A stretch of DNA of 64,000 nt from Anthopleura xanthogrammica. Taxonomy: Eukaryota > Cnidaria > Anthozoa > Actiniaria > Actiniidae. The notes under the pieces were generated by a model. That model had not been told where the DNA came from and searched no databases. It saw only the letters and a program-made list of their open reading frames with translations. Shown piece by piece: positions 57,755 through 64,000 of the stretch. The translations under genes were made by a program, and so were the position numbers. Location: the NCBI GenBank assembly GCA_964019055.1, contig OZ025221.1, positions 7,160,468-7,224,467 of the forward strand. The letters run 5' to 3'. Every line of letters begins with the position of its first letter. Within the stretch, counting starts at the first letter, position 1.

Positions 57755-60700
57755 CTATGTATTTTCTTTTTTAGTGGTGGTTTGAATGTCTTTCTCAAAA
57801 ATAATCGTCGGTACAGATGAGCTTCTCCTTTTATACTTCTTTTTCATTGCGCATGCGCGCTGTCGGAAGGGCATCCTACGCATGCGCGAAAGCGATTTAA
57901 AAAATTCATCGACTTCTTCTTTCGTCTGCGGAGTTTTCCAGTTGTCGTCGTTTGAATCTGAGTTGCCATCTTTGAAACCTTTATCTTTAGGTAAACACTC
58001 GTCTTCTTGTACCCAGTGAAAATCATTTCCGTCTAGCCCGTCATTATCCTGGTATGTCTCTTTGTATTCACCAGATTTTTCAGATTTTTCGGAATCTTCG
58101 TCACTGTTTTCTTCGTTAACTGCAGCTCCTCGGTGTAAACACGGCTTTACTTTTAGAATTGGTTCTGATTTGCTTTTGGCATAAGGCCTTGGCTTAGCGG
58201 GAACCTTGGGAGAGGTGGGTTTGTCTTTGTCCCTGGTAGCATCATTTGAATCATTATTGTTGGCGTCCAAATCAAGGCATGTTTCAAAATCCCCCAGCGC
58301 TTCATCATGTGAAGTATCAGACATACTGGAACTACTTACACAGTTCTCGCTGCTGTCTTTATAGTCGTTGGCAACACAGTTCGATATATCTGCAAAGCTT
58401 CCTAAATGACCACCCACGGACAGTCCAAACATAAACCTTAGAGTATTATAGGATGGCGGTGTCTTGAACAGAAGGTTCCCGCGTTGCAAGCTGAGACTTG
58501 TTCTGGCTTCTTGAGCAAGTGTTTCAGACCCATCGACCTTCAACTGATCGAGCTTGCGGTCCAAACTGAACCCCTTGTATTGAGCTCCGTCAACTCTTCT
58601 ACGCACACTTTGAATGATTGATTTGGCCTCTCGGCGACTTTTCCATGAGAACCCTTCGAATTTTGACTGTGAGGGGTGAGTACTTTCATTTGCACTTGCT
58701 GCACTTTCTTCTGATGTGGTTGAATCTAGACGGTCAGTGTTTGTTGCCTTTTGTGTTTCGATAAAAAGAAAATGAATTGGTTGAAAATTATATAAGACAG
58801 CAAGGCTAAAAAGTCTCCACTCCACTCCACTCCACTCCACTCCACTCCACTCCACTCCACTCCACTCCACTCCACTCCACTCCACTCCACTCCACTCCAC
58901 TCCACTCCACTCCACTCCACTCCACTCCACTCCACTCCACTCCACTCCACTCCACTCCACTCCACTCCACTCCACTCCACTCCACTCCACTCCACTCCAC
59001 TCCACTCCACTCCACTCCACTCCACTCCACTCCACTCCACTCCACTCCACTCCACTCCACTCCACTCCACTCCACTCCACTCCACTCCACTCCACTCCAC
59101 TCCACTCCACTCCACTCCACTCCACTCCACTCCACTCCACTCCACTCCAGCGCTTTCAGTTCTTTCTAATGTAAATAAGATAAGACCAGATTCAATAGTT
59201 CCTGCCTCTTGTCATGGCTGCCATCACGTGATGGTGCAAACCCTCTTTATATTCTTTTATTTCCCCGGAGCCTCGCCTTCAATCGTTTTGTGCGTAATCA
59301 CTCAACCAGAATATCGAAAGTGGGCTATTCACTTCATTCATTTCCATTTCTCCACTCAAATCCATTCTACTTTTACCTTCGATCCCGTATTCTCTAGTAA
59401 TAGACCCCTTGCAGCACGTCGGAATGCAGCTCAATTTGGAGGACAAAACAATGTTTCCAATTCCCAGGAGATTGAAATTCTTTTTTTTTTTGTCTTCCAA
59501 ATTGAGCTGCTTTGACGTCACGTGAAAGGGGTCGATTACTGAAAGACGTATTGTAACCAACTTACATTTTTCTCCGGCGTCATGTCAGAATCATAATCAC
59601 TGGTAGGTTTTTTCCTTTGTACTTTCAGTTCTTCCAGTTCGTGCTCCACACTAGCGATTCGTTCTCGCAGGGATTTCAACTCTGTGCAAGCTTTCTCGTA
59701 CTTCCCTTCAAAGTGCTGCGAGTGTTCAGTCTGTTGTGTGATAACCTCGTCACGGTTTTTCAGGACTTCGTTGTAACGCTGAACCGCTTCGTCACGCTCC
59801 AGGCGAGCATCATCACGTTCTAATAGAGCCGCTTTTCTGAAAAGTAAAATTTTTTGAAAGAATTGTTTGAAATCGAGGCATTTGGGTCAAAAATACAGTA
59901 GATGTATAGAAACCTCATCTCTCCAGCTGAGTTGATCGCCTTCCCCGAAAGGAATTATGGGTCACTATTTTTGGTTAGCATTTTTGGAGCATTTTCCGAG
60001 TATACAATGTAGACTTTTCTTGATGATTGAAATAAAATCCTGCCATGAGTTCGACTAGCGTTTACGACTAATTTAAAGAAGGAAGAACTCGTATTTCATA
60101 AATTCTCTTGACAGAATAATGGGAAATGCTAATCAAAATAGGATGTCGAATCCTCAATTCTGATTGGTTGACCTTGAGTTTGTTCTGAAGGTCAACTCAG
60201 CTGGCTGGGATGTCGGGTTTGATTCCTGGCCATCATATCTGAGTAGAGTTTGTTAGGCTTTCCCTTGATTTAAAGGTGTTTCTCCGGTTTTCCTCCCTCC
60301 TCAAAACCTAACACGCTTAATTTCAATTCAATCTGTGAGTTAGCCATGCCCTGACTTTGATCAGCCCAGAGGTTGTTTCAGGGTTCAATCTGTGAGTTAG
60401 CCATGCCCTGACTTAGATCAGCCCAGAGGTTGTTTCAGGGTTCAATCTGTGAGTTATCCATGCCCTGACTTAGATCAGCCCAGAGGTTGTTTCAGGGTTC
60501 AATCTGTGAGTTAGCCATGCCCTGACTTAGATCAGCCAAGAGGTTGTTTCAGGGTTCCATCTGTGAGTTAGCCTTGCCCTGACTTAGATCATCCAAGAGG
60601 TTGTTAATTTGAGGTTATTAGCACTGGCTCATTTTTACCTTGATTCTGAGAAGAAATCTCTCTGTTCTCGATATTTTTTCACTGTTTCCTCGAGCTCTTC

Positions 60701-63700
60701 ATTCCAACTCTTCAAATCATCAACACCAATTTTACTCAACGATAGTTGTAACTTGAGTTCCTCTATCTCTTCCTTCAGTTTGCAGCTCTCTGTCGCTCCT
60801 GTCACGAAACTTTGCTGCAACTTTGAATATTGTTATGAAAATTATGAAACTGCCGATACACAATACATATCTTGTTTGTGCAAAAAACGTGTAGCGTCTT
60901 CTATGCCCAATGGCTCACGCAGCGTCACGCATGCAATTTCTTTACTCGGCTGCAAAGAACATATGGACTTTCTGCAACTGTGCATACTTGTTCGTGAGAC
61001 TTTGTTGCCGTTGTTGTCGCAAGACAGTGTGGTAAATTCACAATGCGTCCTTTCGCCCGGATAATGCAACAAAAGACGGAACATTTTGGCGGGAAAATTC
61101 TGTCATCACGAAAAAACAATACCGCGCCTGGCAAGCTACATATGGCTGACGATCACGTGACTCAGAAAGAACCAATGGTAACTAGGATTTGTTAGTTTTG
61201 ACTAGCTTTCACGTGACGTCAAAGCAGCTCAATTTGGAGGACAAAACAAAATAATTTCAATCTCCTGAGAATTGGAACCTATTGTTTTGTCCTCCAAAAT
61301 GAACTGCATTCCGACGTGCTGCAAGGGGTTTATTATACCTGTTTATATTCATCCACAATAATGTCATAACGTGCTTTCAATGCTTCAGTCCAATCCTTGA
61401 GGTTATCCAGCTCCGATAACGACTCGTCTCGTTCAACCATCATTTGCTCGTTAATTTGTTTAAACTCGCGACATTTTCTTTCAAACTCCCCAGCTTTTTG
61501 AAGGTTTCCTCTCTGTGATTTTAACTTGGCGCTAAGTTTCATCGATTCACGCCTTTCGTAGTCATAATCCCTGGAGAGTTCCTTCCATTTTGAAGCGAGC
61601 CTGTCGTGTTGGGACTTGAGTTCCTCATACTGCCTTTTCGTTTCCTTAATTTCTTCTTCAGTTGCAAGCAGTTTCATCTGCAGGGCTATTATATAAGTGT
61701 TTCTCTCGAATATTCCCTGTTGTAGAGTACGTAACTGTTGAGCGACTGCTTCGTTGAGTTTGTTAGCATTGTTATGCGCTTCTACCACTCCCTTCTCTGA
61801 ATCATTCATCACCTTCTCGAGGATCTCAACTCGTCGGTGTTTCAAGTCGAGGTCGGTGGACGCTTGGTCCAGTTTCATGCCAAGGTTTTGGTTTTCTTTC
61901 AATAGTTGTTGGTTGCGGAGTGCCAGGTCTTGCAGGTCATCTATTGTCCTCTTTAACTGCCCACTTAGAAGTTCCACATCAGGAACATAACCACAGTTCC
62001 CTGAATATGATAAAGTTTACTGAATGTAAGTAGGATGACCCTACTACTAGAGATACCGAAATATTGCTTTCATTACTACTTTGGCCACCACACACGTTTA
62101 CTATCTCTTAATTAAGTATCTTATTTAAAAATATGTGAATTTTTATATATTGTATTTATATAATTATATGTATGTATAATTCTGCTTAGAGAAAAACTGT
62201 AAATTGTAATAGCACGTGTAAATACATTAAAGTCTAAAGTCTAAAGTCTTGGTGACCTTGGGGAAGGACGTGTTCCTACCAGGTTCCCCTGCTTTCATTT
62301 CAAATGAACCTTAGCTAGAAAATATGTTCATCTTTTTCGCTTTTCTAGTTGGAACGGATAGCCATTCTATGTGAATATCGATGTATGTCAAGCCCTGATG
62401 GAGATGGTCGCATCATGTGTGGATATCGTATTTGTTCTTATGCAAAGACTTTTCAGTTTTCAGACCACGAATGAAGCAAATCAAACAAACAGTCAACGTG
62501 AAAAAGAATACAAAAAAAAAAAAAAAACAAGCAAAAAAAGTTAATTTCTAGAGATAAACACATGGCTTTATTAAATCGATGCTGAGCTGCCTGGTGATCC
62601 AATAGATCTTGTAAACGAGAACGCAATACAACCACAGATGCTTCCTCCGACAGCATCTCTCTTCTGTGGGCATCCTGTGGTCTTGACGGAAGAGGAAGAA
62701 TGAGAAAAGGGGACTGAAGTCTCTTTTTGTTCTAATTCCTCACTCTTTCGCTCTCATTTCCGGCCAAAAGTTGCCCACTAATACGAAAATACACCAGATG
62801 AAATGAATATAAGAGAAAATAAAATAAAATTGAACTTACCAAGAGCGAATTTATCTCGCATATTTTCCCAAATACGACAAGGATCTGAAATTGAAAGAAA
62901 AAAGATTATAGAAACAAAAAGAAAGTCAGCCAGTTCCTGGAACTAAAACTTCCTAGAATCTCTGGAATCTCACTCGAATTTTTTTAGGGGAGAGGGTTGG
63001 GGGGAAGATATAACGAACCTCATGAAAAGACCCCACGGGTCCTGCTTTTTTACTTGGTTTTTTTTTATTAACTTTCCTGAACGAAATTTAAATTTCCATA
63101 AAGTCAGAAGTAAACATTTACGAATGGTGGATTTTTTTTTATAATTTAGGCCGGTATTTTTCCTACGCGGGTAAGTTTCTAGTTCTCGTATATAACAAAA
63201 GTGCAACCTTGTTTCAAGGCAATGGAGCGAAACCTTCCGTAACTTGATCACTTTTTGTATACCAAACTCCTAGTATCGCAACTTTTTTACATCTTACACG
63301 AGCGCCTGCAGAAAAATACTTCCTAAAAGAATTATTCGTCGTCTGCGACTTCAAAATAGATTTATAAATTCCTGATTAAGATACTTATTATTTTTAGTTG
63401 ATAAATATTAATTAATTTAGTAGAATTGGTGGTCAGTTGAAAGTGTTGAACCTCAAAGTTAAACCTGACAAATTTTCAATGTGATCTATTTACTGAGCTA
63501 AGACCGAGTGAAATTTCCGGTTTCAGATATTCCAAAACTTGTTATTTTTTAGCTTCGTTCGTACTTGGAATATTCTCTTAAAGATTATTTTAAGAACAAT
63601 TATAAGTGGCATAGAGTTTGGTGAGATCAAATTGGACAAAAGCGATAATTAAATATAAACAAGTACACAAAATCATCAAACATACACGAAAGTTAAACGA

Positions 63701-64000
63701 AAAAAGGCAGGAAAAAAAGTCCCATACTTACTAGCTTTTTTCCCAGTAATGCTCTCATACAATCCAGGATTTAAAAGCTGTAATACATCAATAAAATAGA
63801 CAAATCCATCCTTTCCTTTAGACTCCAGGATATCAAGAAACCTACTAGCCTTTTGTTCTCTTGTTTTCTCCACAAAAACAAGCTCACAATCACTGGCATC
63901 GAAAACTCCTTTGCTTCGAAGATAATCAAACATAGAAGTCCTATCTAGTTGTAAACGCTGGACAATTTCGTATCGGAATTTTTGTAAACTGTCCTTATAG
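57755..64000 (-). CDS. CARD-coiled-coil adaptor, CARD9-like, 5' end missing
   Basis: Six exons in view: 64000-63732, 62884-62840, 62000-61339, 60814-60639, 59836-59566 and 58747-57755 (804 residues present). The first carries a CARD: SMFDYLRSKGVFDASDCELV, FLDILESKGKDGFVYFIDVL and LLNPGLYESITGKKA, as in CARD9/10/11/14. A short linker exon (CRIWENMRDKFALG) follows. Then come about 370 residues of heptad-rich Glu/Lys/Leu coiled coil over three exons. The last 330 residues are Ser/Asp/Glu-rich and low-complexity, ending in a basic KKKYKRRSSS stretch. No PDZ, SH3 or guanylate-kinase module is present, so the architecture is that of CARD9 rather than CARD11. In mammals such proteins nucleate BCL10-MALT1 filaments to activate NF-kB; this role is inferred. 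All junctions are GT-AG and in phase. Confidence 0.93.
58815..59148. repeat. (ACTCC)n array, about 333 bp
   Basis: Perfect 5-bp repeat in the last intron of the CARD-coiled-coil gene, 70 bp from the final exon. Minus-strand frames through it read EWSGV repeats in all phases and are artefacts. Confidence 0.98.
59401..59533. repeat. ggacaaaac-family foldback MITE, copy 3
   Basis: The most complete copy: the termini tagaccccttgcagcacgtc and gacgtcacgtgaaaggggtc show the outer inverted ends. Confidence 0.9.
60195..60345 (+). mobile_element. tRNA-derived SINE, copy 4
   Basis: Box B gggtttgattcctgg and tail gtttctccggttttcctccc and tcaaaaccta. CARD-gene intron; the 57-bp minisatellite starts at its tail. 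Confidence 0.7.
60329..60610 (+). repeat. 57-bp minisatellite, about 4.9 copies
   Basis: The word aatctgtgagtta recurs at 60330, 60387, 60444 and 60501, with a variant at 60558, so the period is exactly 57 bp. Units differ by one to three bases. It ends about 30 bp from the CARD-gene exon at 60639. Confidence 0.95.
61206..61330. repeat. ggacaaaac-family foldback MITE, copy 4
   Basis: Ends ctttcacgtgacgtcaaagc and gacgtgctgcaaggggttta. It starts within about eight bases of the 5' splice site of the exon 62000-61339. Confidence 0.9.

Noticed and set aside
58726..59145. EWSGV-repeat proteins in three minus frames, apparently fused to the CARD-gene tail
   Set aside because: A pentanucleotide array reads open in every frame; a phase-correct acceptor at 58747 removes it from the transcript.
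62453..62656. Possible extra coiled-coil exon (MLSEEASVVVLRSRLQDLL)
   Set aside because: It reads well but no acceptor gives the phase needed after the exon ending at 62840, while joining directly to 62000 is in phase. It remains a weak alternative-exon candidate.

Overview
The window is animal nuclear DNA, most likely cnidarian and perhaps anthozoan. Genes are split by GT-AG introns, AT-rich, and about one per 5-8 kb. Introns and intergenic DNA are full of small foldback elements, tRNA-derived SINEs and microsatellites. A CARD-coiled-coil gene, a nuclear receptor with steroid-receptor-like (NR3) features and a K50 paired-like homeobox gene fit Cnidaria. Species cannot be fixed by reading alone.

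Layout, left to right. (1) 1-6208, minus: the 5' end and body of a giant single-exon ankyrin-repeat gene, open for 2,069 codons and running off the left edge. Its core is 48 nearly identical 99-bp repeats. (2) 6209-10782: repeat-rich intergenic DNA with a MITE and a decayed LINE reverse transcriptase. (3) 10783-17025 minus TMEM104 (10 exons) and 17331-22543 plus NAT9 (7 exons), head-to-head across about 305 bp. The same neighbours lie head-to-head in human. (4) 24185-26340 plus: three-exon K50 paired-like homeobox gene. (5) 29506-31400 minus: two-exon gene for a double-cupin ectoine-synthase-like protein with one intact and one degenerate catalytic half. (6) 35426-37335 minus and 37881-40337 plus: two MOSMO-like genes, head-to-head inverted paralogs. 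(7) 40689-42473 minus CENPX (5 exons) and 42944-50934 plus RSAD1/HemW-like radical SAM gene (16 exons), also divergent. (8) 52699-54929 minus: nuclear receptor with an unusual DNA-binding domain. (9) 57755-64000 minus: CARD9-like CARD-coiled-coil gene, 5' end beyond the right edge, with a partial duplicate of its last exon just downstream.

Exon chains were assembled by hand. Every junction was checked for GT-AG and for reading phase, and the coding totals of all complete genes divide by three (TMEM104 499 aa, NAT9 193, homeobox 216, EctC-like 255, MOSMO-like 168 and 171, CENPX 79, RSAD1 450, receptor 355 from its first in-frame Met). Protein names rest on remembered family sequences, not on a search.

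The genes do not form one pathway. The strongest organisational theme is divergent pairing: three head-to-head pairs share short promoter intervals. The most unexpected gene is the spliced, ectoine-synthase-like tandem cupin. The most dynamic locus is the ankyrin gene, whose repeats are being homogenised by duplication of multi-repeat blocks.
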